Part shown: piece after piece, positions 1 to 7,773 of the stretch | Layout of the letters: each line of letters opens with the position of its first letter | Numbering within the stretch: the first letter of the stretch is position 1 | Origin: an uncultured Elusimicrobiales bacterium | GTDB taxonomy: Bacteria; Elusimicrobiota; Elusimicrobia; Elusimicrobiales; Elusimicrobiaceae | NCBI GenBank assembly: GCA_910576915.1 | Contig: CAJTJT010000017.1 | Span: 1 to 25,548 of the forward strand | Reading direction: 5' to 3' | DNA length: 25,548 bases | The notes under the pieces: model-generated | The model's input: the letters and a program-made list of their open reading frames with translations, nothing else | Told to the model about the DNA's origin: nothing | Database searches by the model: none | Made by a program: the position numbers and the translations under genes

Positions 1-47
1 GTTCCACGCCTGGCTAGTAAGGAGGGGCAGGGCCCCAATGTGAAAAA
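1..47. other. Window edge, possible tail of an upstream gene
   Basis: Too short to assign. Plus-strand frame 3 meets tandem stops TAG TAA at 15-20, and frame 2 meets TGA at 41-43. Either could be the end of a gene that begins outside the window, because an intrinsic terminator follows immediately. Nothing identifiable is encoded. Confidence 0.3.
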
Positions 48-80
48 CCCCCGGCTATGCCGGGGGATATTTATTTTATG
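48..80 (+). terminator. Intrinsic terminator of the upstream gene
   Basis: A perfect 8-bp stem (48-55 with 59-66, cccccggc/gccggggg) has a 3-nt loop and is followed by an AT-rich, T-containing tract. An A-run precedes it, so it may also work on the minus strand. It separates whatever ends before the window from the gene at 144. Confidence 0.75.
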
Positions 81-97
81 TAATCTTTTTTTTGTGC

Positions 98-125
98 TTG
101 CCAAAAGAGCTCCGGCGGCGATACT
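98..125 (+). promoter_or_regulatory. Candidate sigma70 promoter of the 144 gene
   Basis: TTGCCA at 98-103 and GATACT at 120-125 are separated by 16 bp. They match the housekeeping consensus at 5/6 and 4/6 positions. The predicted start lies about 12 nt before the ATG at 144, just ahead of or within the Shine-Dalgarno run, so the leader would be very short. This is an inference from sequence only. Confidence 0.4.
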
Positions 126-143
126 AAGTAGAAAGGAGGGGGT

Positions 144-704
144 ATGAAAACACGTTTTATAAAATATGCCGGGCTGGCGATTTTGGGCGTAATTGCCTGC
201 GGAGCCTTATTTTCCGGCGTGCAGGCGGAGGAATCCTCCTTCGAAACCCGCCGCGCCGCCATGCCCGTTAAACTGGCCGCCCTGCGGGCCCGTGCGGACG
301 AAGCAGGCGGGAAAGATCTCAGCCTGGCGCTCTTGTTGGGTTCGCGCAATAAAGACGCGCGCCTGGTGGGCAGTACGGTGCTGGTGTATCAGGAATATCC
401 TAAAGAACGCAAGCTGGCCGTTTTGTTGGCGGCCGCCGTACGCTACAGCGAACGGCTGGAAGTGCTGCAGCGGGTGGAGGACCAAACGTTAACCAACGCG
501 CTTTTGCAGGCGCCGCCGGAAATGGAAGGCATAAACGGCATGTTCCAAACGGTGGACGCGTTAAATGCGCTTTCGCCCTCGCAGTTTAAGAAGGCGGTAG
601 ATTCGGCGCGTGCGTCGGTGCGCGGGCTGGAGTATACGCGCCGGGCGGTACCGCAGGCATTAAAGGCGCGCGGACAGCAAACCTCGCAGGCGGACCGGGA
701 CTGA
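144..704 (+). CDS. Exported protein of unknown function
   Basis: This encodes 186 aa. The start is well supported by a strong AAAGGAGGGGG Shine-Dalgarno run just upstream of the ATG. The N-terminus is a typical Sec signal peptide: basic MKTRFIKY, a hydrophobic core to about residue 25, and a probable cleavage after VQA near residue 28. The mature part looks mainly alpha-helical and charged, rich in Ala, Arg, Leu and Glu, with no cysteines and no motif I recognise. It is a single-gene unit between two intrinsic terminators, so it is not obviously part of the pilus locus downstream. The product is probably periplasmic. I do not recognise the family and assign no function. Confidence 0.75.
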   Translation: MKTRFIKYAGLAILGVIACGALFSGVQAEESSFETRRAAMPVKLAALRARADEAGGKDLSLALLLGSRNKDARLVGSTVLVYQEYPKERKLAVLLAAAVRYSERLEVLQRVEDQTLTNALLQAPPEMEGINGMFQTVDALNALSPSQFKKAVDSARASVRGLEYTRRAVPQALKARGQQTSQADRD

Positions 705-722
705 ATGTCCCGCATCTTTTTT

Positions 723-751
723 AAACGGCTCCCGTTCGGGGGCCGTTTTTT
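723..751 (+). terminator. Intrinsic terminator after the 144 gene
   Basis: An 11-bp stem (723-733 with 738-748, one T-G wobble) with a GTTC loop runs into six T residues. It lies 19 nt after the stop codon at 702-704. Confidence 0.9.
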
Positions 752-772
752 GCGTGGGGAGAAAAAATCGCT

Positions 773-800
773 TTGACTGACAAGCCAAAAAAACTACAAT
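773..800 (+). promoter_or_regulatory. Sigma70-type promoter of the ligase-TPR gene
   Basis: TTGACT (773-778), a 16-bp spacer and TACAAT (795-800) form a near-consensus promoter. The TTG of the -35 box is in frame with the downstream gene and could be mistaken for its start codon. Seeing the promoter rules that start out and supports the ATG at 827. Confidence 0.75.
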
Positions 801-826
801 ATTACAAACTCTGTTTAGGAAAATGT

Positions 827-3433
827 ATGCTCAATTTAACCAAATCCGCCAAAGAAACCGTTTACATGAAAATTATCCGCGTGTTGCTGGCGACGTGTTT
901 TCTCGTCGTGCCGCTCGTGTTTTTTACCGATTTGACGGCCAACCCGTTTTTTGCGCAAAACGTACTGCTCTACATCCTGATGGCATTAATCAGCGGTACG
1001 CTGGCATTTAAATTTTTGCGTTCCAAAGATATCGATTTTACCAAAACGTTTTTCGATTTGGCTTTTTTTGTATATGTAATTGCACTGGCGGTGGGGTGGC
1101 TGTCGGCCGTATCTTCGGCCCCGCAGGCCATGCGCCAAACCATGTTTTACGGGCTTCTTAATTACGGCACGCTTCTTTTGATTGTGGCGTTCGGCGCGTA
1201 CGTGATGAGCAAAAACGTGGTTTTTTCGGGCACGATTGAAAGCAAAACCAACTATATTCTGCTGTTTTTGGCCTGGGGCGGTTTGTGGTACTTTCTGCCG
1301 CATTTAAAAACGCATTTTTCCACGGACGGGCTTTGGGCCCACGTGTTTGACTGGTACGCCCTTTTCTTGTGGATTTTGGGGATTTGGCTGGGCGTGCGCG
1401 TACTTAAAAAACTGACGCAGGAAAACATCCTGGTGCTGATGTTTGTGGCCGTATTTTTGGCGTGCTGTTACGGGGTTCTGCAGGCGCTTGGGCTTGAATT
1501 TTTATGGCCGTTTGAAATCAACCAGTTTGCTTCCAAAGCGTTTTCCACCTTCGGGAACCCGAACTTTTTATCCTCCGCCGTGGTGATGCTTTTGCCGTCG
1601 CTTCTCGTGTATTATATGCGTACGGACAGCAAAAAAGATTTTTGCGTGTACGGCCTGTTGGTGCTCGTCTATATTTTATTCCTGTCGTTCGGGCTGGCGC
1701 GCTCGTGCTGGTTTGGGGCGCTGTGCGGCCTGTTTATGATGTGGATGTTCGGCACGCTTCGCGCACTTATTTGGAAGCGTAAAGGACGCGTGTTTTTGCT
1801 GGCACTGCTGGCCGTTGGGGTCGGCTGGGGCAGCGTGTACTGGGACACGGACGACGCTCCCAGCCCCGTCGCCAAACGCGCGGCGGAACTGGCGCAGGTA
1901 ACTCCTTCCAACTTTACGCTGAAAGTAAACCGTAACGACATTTTCCAATCGCTCCACCAGCGTCTGTTTATGTGGGACGTTTCGAAAGAAATCTTTTTGG
2001 CGCGCCCCGTCCTGGGCAGCGGCCTGGGAAACTTCCAAATGTCCTTTATGCAGCACCAGCCCAGCACGCTTCTGCGCTATCCCGATTTGCGCGATTTAAA
2101 AACCATCACGCCCGCCCCGCATAACGAGTTGTTTTTCCAGCTGGCGCAGGGGGGGATTGTCGGCCTGGGGCTGTTTTTGTTTATGTTCATGGTGCTTTTT
2201 TTGGAAGTGCGCGATTTTGCCGCCCATAAAAAAGAGGGCGATAAAAAACAGCTTTTGCAGGCTTTGTTCTGCGGTATTTTGGGCATGCTGGCCGACAACA
2301 TGCTGAACATTTCGCTGCACGCCGTGGTGCCTGCGTTTATCTTTTGGTGGATTGTGGGCGCGGAGGTCAGCGGCGTGGGTAAAGAAGAACGCCGCGTGCT
2401 GATTACGGCCAACCCCGTCACCAAAACGGTGGCGCTGATTACCCTGGGCCTCAGCGTGGCCGTGATTGCCTGGCAGGGCCTGTGGCTGGCGAGCGAGTAC
2501 CGCTCGTTTGCGGGGCAGAAAAACATCGCCGTGAAAGATTACGAATCGGCCGAAAAAAATCTTTCCGCCGCGCTGTCTTTATATCCCGCCAATACGGAAG
2601 CGGGTTTTAGGCTGGGCAACGTGCTTTTGGCGCAGAATAAATATAAAGAAGCCTTGGCCGCGTTCGAAAAAACCATGTCCGCCGCCGCGTATTACGAGGA
2701 AGTTTACTTCCACGCCGCGCTGGCCGCCCTGGGCGCGAACGACCATAAAAAAGCCGTGCATTATCTGATGGATAACCTGCGTTTGCACCCGTACAATTTG
2801 TCCGCGTACGGCATGCTTTCCCAGTTGCTCTACGAAGACCCCATCTACGCCGATAAATCCGCCCTGGAACTGGTGGAACGCGGGCTGACGCTCTTCCCGT
2901 ACGAAACGGGCCTGTGGCGCCTGGCGGGGGAAATCTACCGCAAACTGGGCGAAACGGAATACGCCAAAAACATTTACAAACGCGGGCTGGCCGTCGATAC
3001 GCTGGATAAAGAACTGCTGGGCCGCTTAGAAGCGCTGTACGCGCCGGGCGAAGACAAACCCGCCGTTTTGGAGCAGGCCGCCCGTCTGCAGAAATACCAG
3101 GAAAAGGCGGAACGTTTTAATAAAATGTCGCCTTATTACCAACAGCGTCTGCGTTCGAATATCGAGGCGTACATCCGCGATTATCCGGACGATACCAACG
3201 GCTCCATTTTGCTCGCGCGGGTACTGTCTTTGGCGGGCAACGGCATTAAAGCCAAAGAAGTGCTGGAAGAAGTGCTGGAAAAACACCCGGACGACTTGTG
3301 GGCCAACCTGGCTTTGTCCACCCTTCTGTATAAAGCGGAAGATGTTGAAGGGGCCAAACGCTGCCTGCAGGACGCGCTGTTTTACTATCCTTCCAACTCG
3401 CTGGCGCTGGCGCGTTTGCAGGCCATTTCGTAG
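827..3433 (+). CDS. O-antigen ligase/oligosaccharyltransferase-family membrane protein with C-terminal TPRs
   Basis: This encodes 868 aa. I chose the ATG at 827 because TAGGA lies 6 nt upstream and the promoter covers the earlier TTG. Roughly residues 10-560 are polytopic membrane segments. They include a large periplasmic loop with the family's typical features: an STFGNPNFLSS segment, a LGSGLGNF segment and PHNE with His432. These match the Wzy/WaaL/PglL superfamily, which moves lipid-linked glycans onto lipid A, glycans or pilin. Residues about 565-868 are tandem TPR-like helices (for example EAGFRLGNVLLAQNKYKEAL), probably periplasmic protein-binding repeats. The gene has its own promoter and sits directly upstream of the type IV pilus locus, so a pilin O-oligosaccharyltransferase role is plausible. 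Ligation of another surface glycan is equally possible, because sequence alone does not separate WaaL from PglL types. Confidence 0.8.
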   Translation: MLNLTKSAKETVYMKIIRVLLATCFLVVPLVFFTDLTANPFFAQNVLLYILMALISGTLAFKFLRSKDIDFTKTFFDLAFFVYVIALAVGWLSAVSSAPQAMRQTMFYGLLNYGTLLLIVAFGAYVMSKNVVFSGTIESKTNYILLFLAWGGLWYFLPHLKTHFSTDGLWAHVFDWYALFLWILGIWLGVRVLKKLTQENILVLMFVAVFLACCYGVLQALGLEFLWPFEINQFASKAFSTFGNPNFLSSAVVMLLPSLLVYYMRTDSKKDFCVYGLLVLVYILFLSFGLARSCWFGALCGLFMMWMFGTLRALIWKRKGRVFLLALLAVGVGWGSVYWDTDDAPSPVAKRAAELAQVTPSNFTLKVNRNDIFQSLHQRLFMWDVSKEIFLARPVLGSGLGNFQMSFMQHQPSTLLRYPDLRDLKTITPAPHNELFFQLAQGGIVGLGLFLFMFMVLFLEVRDFAAHKKEGDKKQLLQALFCGILGMLADNMLNISLHAVVPAFIFWWIVGAEVSGVGKEERRVLITANPVTKTVALITLGLSVAVIAWQGLWLASEYRSFAGQKNIAVKDYESAEKNLSAALSLYPANTEAGFRLGNVLLAQNKYKEALAAFEKTMSAAAYYEEVYFHAALAALGANDHKKAVHYLMDNLRLHPYNLSAYGMLSQLLYEDPIYADKSALELVERGLTLFPYETGLWRLAGEIYRKLGETEYAKNIYKRGLAVDTLDKELLGRLEALYAPGEDKPAVLEQAARLQKYQEKAERFNKMSPYYQQRLRSNIEAYIRDYPDDTNGSILLARVLSLAGNGIKAKEVLEEVLEKHPDDLWANLALSTLLYKAEDVEGAKRCLQDALFYYPSNSLALARLQAIS

Positions 3434-3455
3434 GCGGGAAGAAGGGTGGAGCGCG

Positions 3456-3480
3456 TAATTTTTATAAAAAATAAAAATTA
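3456..3480. repeat. AT-rich perfect inverted repeat upstream of the pilus-locus promoter
   Basis: The 10-bp arms taatttttat (3456-3465) and ataaaaatta (3471-3480) are perfectly complementary across a 5-nt A spacer. The repeat ends 3 bp before the -35 box at 3484. It could be an UP-like element for RNA polymerase alpha, an operator, or a weak bidirectional terminator for the preceding gene. Confidence 0.6.
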
Positions 3481-3483
3481 ACC

Positions 3484-3511
3484 TTTACAAAGCGCACGAA
3501 ATTGCTATAAT
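3484..3511 (+). promoter_or_regulatory. Sigma70-type promoter of the pilus locus
   Basis: TTTACA (3484-3489), a 16-bp spacer and a perfect TATAAT (3506-3511) lie about 58 nt before the ATG at 3570. This is the likely main promoter for the genes from 3570 onwards, because the following genes up to pilQ are tightly packed with no terminator. Confidence 0.75.
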
Positions 3512-3569
3512 TCTATTATCTGTGTGTCCGGCTGTTTAGACGATGCACGGTAAGGGACAGGATTACTGA

Positions 3570-5471
3570 ATGATAAAAATAAATAAATTCTTGGGTTATT
3601 TGATCGTATCTATTTTCTGTTTATCTCTGACGGGGGGCAGCCAACTGTCCGCCGCAACGCCGGCCCGCCAGCTGGCCAAAGGCATTTCGCTTTATAACGA
3701 CAATAAAAACGATGAAGCCATGGAATACTTTATCGACGTTCTCGTCAACGGTAATAAAGATGAAGTGGCCGAAGCCAATAAATATGTGGAATTAATCCAC
3801 AACCGCATCGGCGGCATTCAAACGCCGGTGGAGGTGGATGTCAATTTTAAAGAAGGCGAAGTAAAGAGCCTGGACGCCGCCGCGGACGCTTCCATCCTGG
3901 CCGCCCAGCAGGCCGCGCAGGATGCTGCCGACGAAGCCGCCGCTAAAGCTCAGGCCGCCAAAGAAGCGGCCGAAGCCGCCGCTCTGGCCAAGAAAAACGA
4001 AGCCGTCGCCGCCGTGGAAGCCGAACAGCAGGCTCTGACGGACCGCATTGAAGCGCAGCGTTTGGCCGCTATGGAACAGGCTGAACAACAACGCCAGGCC
4101 GCACTCCAAAAAGCGGCTGACTTTAACGACGCTTTGTTAGGTGCCTCCGCCGTGGATGCTACCGTCGGTGCCGACGGTTTGCCCGCCACTTCCGCCGCCG
4201 ATAAGGCCGCTCTTTCTGCGCTGGCTTCCGAAGAAATTTCCACCGCCGACGCCGCCCGTCAGGAAAGCGTGCTTACGACGGCCTCCGAACCCGCTTCCAG
4301 CACGTTTATGGATTTAACCACGCCCGAAGCCATCCAGGCGCGTGACTTGTACACCAAACAGAAAATCGAAAGTATGACCGCCGCCGCCATTGAAAAAATC
4401 AATGCGGTTAAAGGCGTTCACCTCTATATGCGCGACGGCCAGCCCGACGCGCTGGATATTGACCCCGAAATTCTGTTTGACAAAAACAAATTCAAAACTT
4501 CCGCTCTGCCCCTTTTAAACAACATTTATGAACTGCTGGCGCTGACCCAAGGCTCCGCCTACGTTATTTTGCCTCCCGGTTCTTATACCGACGACGTGAC
4601 TTTGTCCGGCATCCGCCAGGCCATGGCGCTTAATTCGTATTTGATTAACCGCGGCATTTCCCAGGGCAAACTGCATTACAATATGGGCCTGGCCGACCAG
4701 GAACCGCCCGCCCGTTTTGCCAATTTAAACGGCGTGGCCGTTGTGTTTGATTACGATGCCAAACTGCCCGCCAACTTGGAAAAGAACGAAAACAACGTAA
4801 AAGCCCCGTTGCTCAGCATGGCCGTTGTTCCGCTCTGCCACGCGATTGACCGCTCTTTGGGCGAAGCGTTCACGATTGATTTCTCCGTACTCGAAACCGT
4901 AAACCCGGTGGATAACTGGATGCTCCAGGTGGTTCAGCACGGCCGCGACGGTAACTTTTACGTCGTCCGCCAGTTGGAAGGATTTACGCCTGTCTACCAT
5001 CAAATTTTGTGGAACGGCCGCAAAGGCATCATCGGGCCGGAACTTCCCTGCGGTAAATATACCCTGGTGCTGACCGCTACCGACTTAAAAGGCGAAAAAC
5101 AAACCTTGCGCCGCCGCATTGTGGTGAAATGCTCCGAACAGAAAACGGGCTCCTGCCAGACGGGTTCCTGCTCGGCGTCCGCTTCGGATGAGCTGTGCCC
5201 CAACTGCGATTATAAATCCGCGCGTCTGTGGGTGAAACCCGGCCGCACGATGGGTACTCAAAAAGCCGCCTCTGCGGCGAAAACCGCCGCCGGCGATTCT
5301 TCTACCGTAACCAATACAACCATCGTTACCACCATTGTGGAAGAAGAAGCGGCCCCCGCGCCCGCAAACGACGCGCTGCCCCCGGCCGGTTATCCGTACC
5401 AAACCCAGGACCCGGAACCGCTGCCCGTAAATAACCCGTACGATATGCCGTACGAGGATTATCAAAACTAA
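3570..5471 (+). CDS. Exported multidomain protein (coiled coil, OmpA-like, FlgD-like Ig) heading the pilus operon
   Basis: This encodes 633 aa. A signal peptide ends near residue 28 (QLSA). A short TPR-like helical segment (about 32-80) is followed by an Ala/Glu/Gln-rich coiled coil (about 105-190). Residues about 270-395 resemble a divergent OmpA C-terminal fold, with an SGIRQAMALNSYLINRGI helix like the LSxxRAxxVxxYLxxxGI helix of that family. The canonical NRR end is replaced, so peptidoglycan binding is uncertain. Residues about 415-520 look like the FlgD Ig-like fold (WNGRKG, then LPCGKYTLVLTATDLKG). A cysteine cluster follows (about 520-546, including CPNC), then a low-complexity Pro-rich tail. 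It stands 18 nt upstream of pilMN. A role in anchoring or stabilising the pilus machine or secretin in the periplasm is inferred from context. I recognise no named family for the whole protein. Confidence 0.75.
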   Translation: MIKINKFLGYLIVSIFCLSLTGGSQLSAATPARQLAKGISLYNDNKNDEAMEYFIDVLVNGNKDEVAEANKYVELIHNRIGGIQTPVEVDVNFKEGEVKSLDAAADASILAAQQAAQDAADEAAAKAQAAKEAAEAAALAKKNEAVAAVEAEQQALTDRIEAQRLAAMEQAEQQRQAALQKAADFNDALLGASAVDATVGADGLPATSAADKAALSALASEEISTADAARQESVLTTASEPASSTFMDLTTPEAIQARDLYTKQKIESMTAAAIEKINAVKGVHLYMRDGQPDALDIDPEILFDKNKFKTSALPLLNNIYELLALTQGSAYVILPPGSYTDDVTLSGIRQAMALNSYLINRGISQGKLHYNMGLADQEPPARFANLNGVAVVFDYDAKLPANLEKNENNVKAPLLSMAVVPLCHAIDRSLGEAFTIDFSVLETVNPVDNWMLQVVQHGRDGNFYVVRQLEGFTPVYHQILWNGRKGIIGPELPCGKYTLVLTATDLKGEKQTLRRRIVVKCSEQKTGSCQTGSCSASASDELCPNCDYKSARLWVKPGRTMGTQKAASAAKTAAGDSSTVTNTTIVTTIVEEEAAPAPANDALPPAGYPYQTQDPEPLPVNNPYDMPYEDYQN

Positions 5472-5489
5472 TCCGCAAGGGGACCGATT

Positions 5490-7106
5490 ATGAGTCTTTC
5501 TGAATCTTTGATTGGACAAAACATGAACGCGCACCCGGATTGCCTGGGGTTATACATTGGGATTGACGAAATCTACGTCGCCCAAAGCGCGAAAAAAGAC
5601 GGCGGTACCGTGCTGGAATCTTTGGTGCGTGTACCGATTAACGCCGTGGACCGCACGGGGCTTAAACCGCTCGATTTAAACGAAACGTTCTTTTCGATGG
5701 ACAACTGGCTGGATGCGCTCGGCAAAGTTACTTCCAAGAAAAAATGGAAAACGAACCGCGTCGTCGTCAGCTTGGCGCCTGCGTTCTGCCTGTTGCGCCA
5801 CTTTGTCATTCCGGCCGCCATCGAACGCAAAATGTGGAAGAGCTCCATTCCGCTCCAGGCGCGCAAATACATCCATTTCCCGTTTGAAAAAGCCGAATAC
5901 GCTTACCACGTCTACGAATTTGAAACCGCCGCTACCAAACAAAAACGTTTGGGGGTGGTGTTTGCCTTAACCACCAAACTGATTATCGAACGCTTGCAGA
6001 AAGGGTTGAAATCGGTGGGCCTTGAGTTGGTGTCTGTGGAACCTTCGAGCCTGTCTTTGGGCCGCGCGTTTAACGACAGCGACAAAGAAGCCGTGGGCGA
6101 CGGAGGCCGCATTTATTCCTTCTTCGGCAAAGATATGGCGAACTTCGTGTTCTTAAACGAAAATGCGCCCGTACTCTTGCGCGAAGTGGAAATTTCGGGC
6201 TCGCTCCCCGCGGAACGCCGCCGTTTCGAAATCACCAACTGCACGGAATTTATCGCCAAACAGCTGGAAAAAGACCCGTTTGAAGAAGCTGTCATCGTGG
6301 GTACGGATATTGAGCAGTGGGTGCCCGCGCTGGAAGCCGACTCCAAAAAACCGGTCCGCAAATGGAATTTAAGCGAAATTTACGGTATTGAAACCAAATC
6401 GGCGGGGGAAATTGCCGCCATCGGCGCGAGCATTAAGTTCTACGACCATAAAACCCCGGATTTGGACTTTACCAAAGGCACCCGTTTAAGCGAATACGAA
6501 TTTAACGCCAGCCTGACGGCTTGGAAAGTGGCCGCGGCGCTGATTGTAATTCTTCTTCTGCTTATCGGTAAAGGTTATTTGGGGGTGCAAAGCAAAGCCA
6601 AAGAGCTGCAAAGTACCAAAGCCTCCCAGCAGCGCACGGTGGCCGATTTTAACGGCCTTACCGCCAGCCAAATCCAGAGCAATTTAAGCCGCATGAAAAC
6701 GCAAAACAGCAACTTGCAGGCAATGACGCGCTACGATAACACCATCACGCCGCTTATTATGGAAATTGTGGACGCCATTCCTCAGCAGGTGTGGATTACC
6801 AAGCTGGAATACGGCGACCCGTTCCCCACCAAAGGCACCGAAGCCCGCTCCGTTACGATTGAGGGCTCCATTAAATCCGGTGGGGACGGCCAGGCCGATT
6901 TGGCCATGGGCAACCAATTCCGCGACGCGCTTGCCGCGCAGCCCATTATCAACAAAATTTGCGGTAATTCCGCCGCCATCCGCTTCGTCAGCGTAGCGGG
7001 TACGGCATCCGGCGGAAACAATATGTCCGGCGGATCTGGGGTGGAAAAAGAAACGCGTTTTGTTTTCACCTGTTCCAAAGAAGGAGGTCGCAACAATGGC
7101 CGCTAA
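5490..7106 (+). CDS. pilM/pilN: PilM-PilN fusion, type IV pilus inner-membrane alignment protein
   Basis: This encodes 538 aa. The start ATG has AAGGGGA 7 nt upstream. Residues about 18-330 match the actin-like cytoplasmic PilM fold, opening with GLYIGIDEIYVAQ (phosphate-1-like) and continuing with the VVVSLAPAFCLLRHFVIP region typical of PilM. One membrane segment follows (about 343-363, WKVAAALIVILLLL). A PilN-like periplasmic part then has a short coiled coil and a ferredoxin-like core containing IVDAIPQQVWITKLEYGD and VTIEGSIKS. PilM and PilN are separate proteins in most T4P systems, whereas GspL of type II secretion has this joined plan. The short INLLP-type peptide that PilN uses to bind PilM is not evident, as expected for a fusion. 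The reading frame is continuous. pilO starts 11 bp before its end. Confidence 0.88.
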   Translation: MSLSESLIGQNMNAHPDCLGLYIGIDEIYVAQSAKKDGGTVLESLVRVPINAVDRTGLKPLDLNETFFSMDNWLDALGKVTSKKKWKTNRVVVSLAPAFCLLRHFVIPAAIERKMWKSSIPLQARKYIHFPFEKAEYAYHVYEFETAATKQKRLGVVFALTTKLIIERLQKGLKSVGLELVSVEPSSLSLGRAFNDSDKEAVGDGGRIYSFFGKDMANFVFLNENAPVLLREVEISGSLPAERRRFEITNCTEFIAKQLEKDPFEEAVIVGTDIEQWVPALEADSKKPVRKWNLSEIYGIETKSAGEIAAIGASIKFYDHKTPDLDFTKGTRLSEYEFNASLTAWKVAAALIVILLLLIGKGYLGVQSKAKELQSTKASQQRTVADFNGLTASQIQSNLSRMKTQNSNLQAMTRYDNTITPLIMEIVDAIPQQVWITKLEYGDPFPTKGTEARSVTIEGSIKSGGDGQADLAMGNQFRDALAAQPIINKICGNSAAIRFVSVAGTASGGNNMSGGSGVEKETRFVFTCSKEGGRNNGR

Positions 7107-7770
7107 TTTGAAAAATAACAAGCAGATGGAAGCCTTAAAAAAAGGGTTCCAGGATATTCAAACGGTCATGCAAGAGGGCAATTACAAATTGTTCGTCAAG
7201 CAGTTTGTGGCCGTGCTGGTCGTATTCTTAGGGTTTAAGTACTGCAGCGGCCAGTTTGCCGACAAAATCAACAACTATAACGGCCAAATGGACGCCATTC
7301 ACATGCAGCAGTCCAGCGAGCGGGAATACATGACCAATAAAGATTTGCTGTTTGAATTGGAACCGCGCTTTCCGGATATTTCGGATAAAAACGGTTGGCT
7401 GACCAGCCAGATTCTGGGCGTATTTAAAGAAGCCGAATTAACGCCCCAGATGGACGGCTCCCAAACGGAAGACGCCTCTAACCCGACGTACGAAGCCGTT
7501 TCGCTCCAGGTCAGCTCGGAAATGGATTTTACGCGCTTTGCGCGCTTTTTGGCGGATATCGAAAATAACGACGAGTATTTAAAAGTATCCGACTTTTCCA
7601 TTACCAAAGATACGGACCCGGAACATTTGGGCAATAACAAAATTTCCATGAAGTTTAACACCATTTTCCCGAAAGAGAAAATTGCCAAAAAACTGTTCAA
7701 GGATTATGATAAAATCATGGCCCAAAAACGCGCCAAACCGGAAGCCAAAAAACAGGCGGGGGGAAAGTAA
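7096..7770 (+). CDS. pilO: PilO-like type IV pilus assembly protein
   Basis: This encodes 224 aa. I chose the ATG at 7096 because a perfect AAGGAGGT Shine-Dalgarno lies at 7081-7088. The longer reading from 7060 would bury this site. It overlaps the end of pilMN by 11 bp, which suggests translational coupling. The protein has a short cytoplasmic N-terminus, one membrane anchor (about 34-50, VKQFVAVLVVFLGF), a coiled-coil stalk, and a ferredoxin-like periplasmic domain ending in a Lys-rich tail. Size, topology and position between PilN and PilP fit PilO, which pairs with PilN and links to PilP. Sequence conservation in this family is low, so the assignment rests mainly on order and topology. 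Confidence 0.85.
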   Translation: MAANLKNNKQMEALKKGFQDIQTVMQEGNYKLFVKQFVAVLVVFLGFKYCSGQFADKINNYNGQMDAIHMQQSSEREYMTNKDLLFELEPRFPDISDKNGWLTSQILGVFKEAELTPQMDGSQTEDASNPTYEAVSLQVSSEMDFTRFARFLADIENNDEYLKVSDFSITKDTDPEHLGNNKISMKFNTIFPKEKIAKKLFKDYDKIMAQKRAKPEAKKQAGGK

Positions 7771-7773
7771 CAT

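Noticed and set aside
773..826. TTG start giving an 886-aa ligase protein
   Set aside because: The TTG is the start of a near-consensus -35 box and the -10 box follows within the extra codons. The ATG at 827 has a ribosome site.
7060..7095. Upstream start for pilO giving 236 aa
   Set aside because: It lies inside pilMN and covers the AAGGAGGT site that clearly serves the ATG at 7096.
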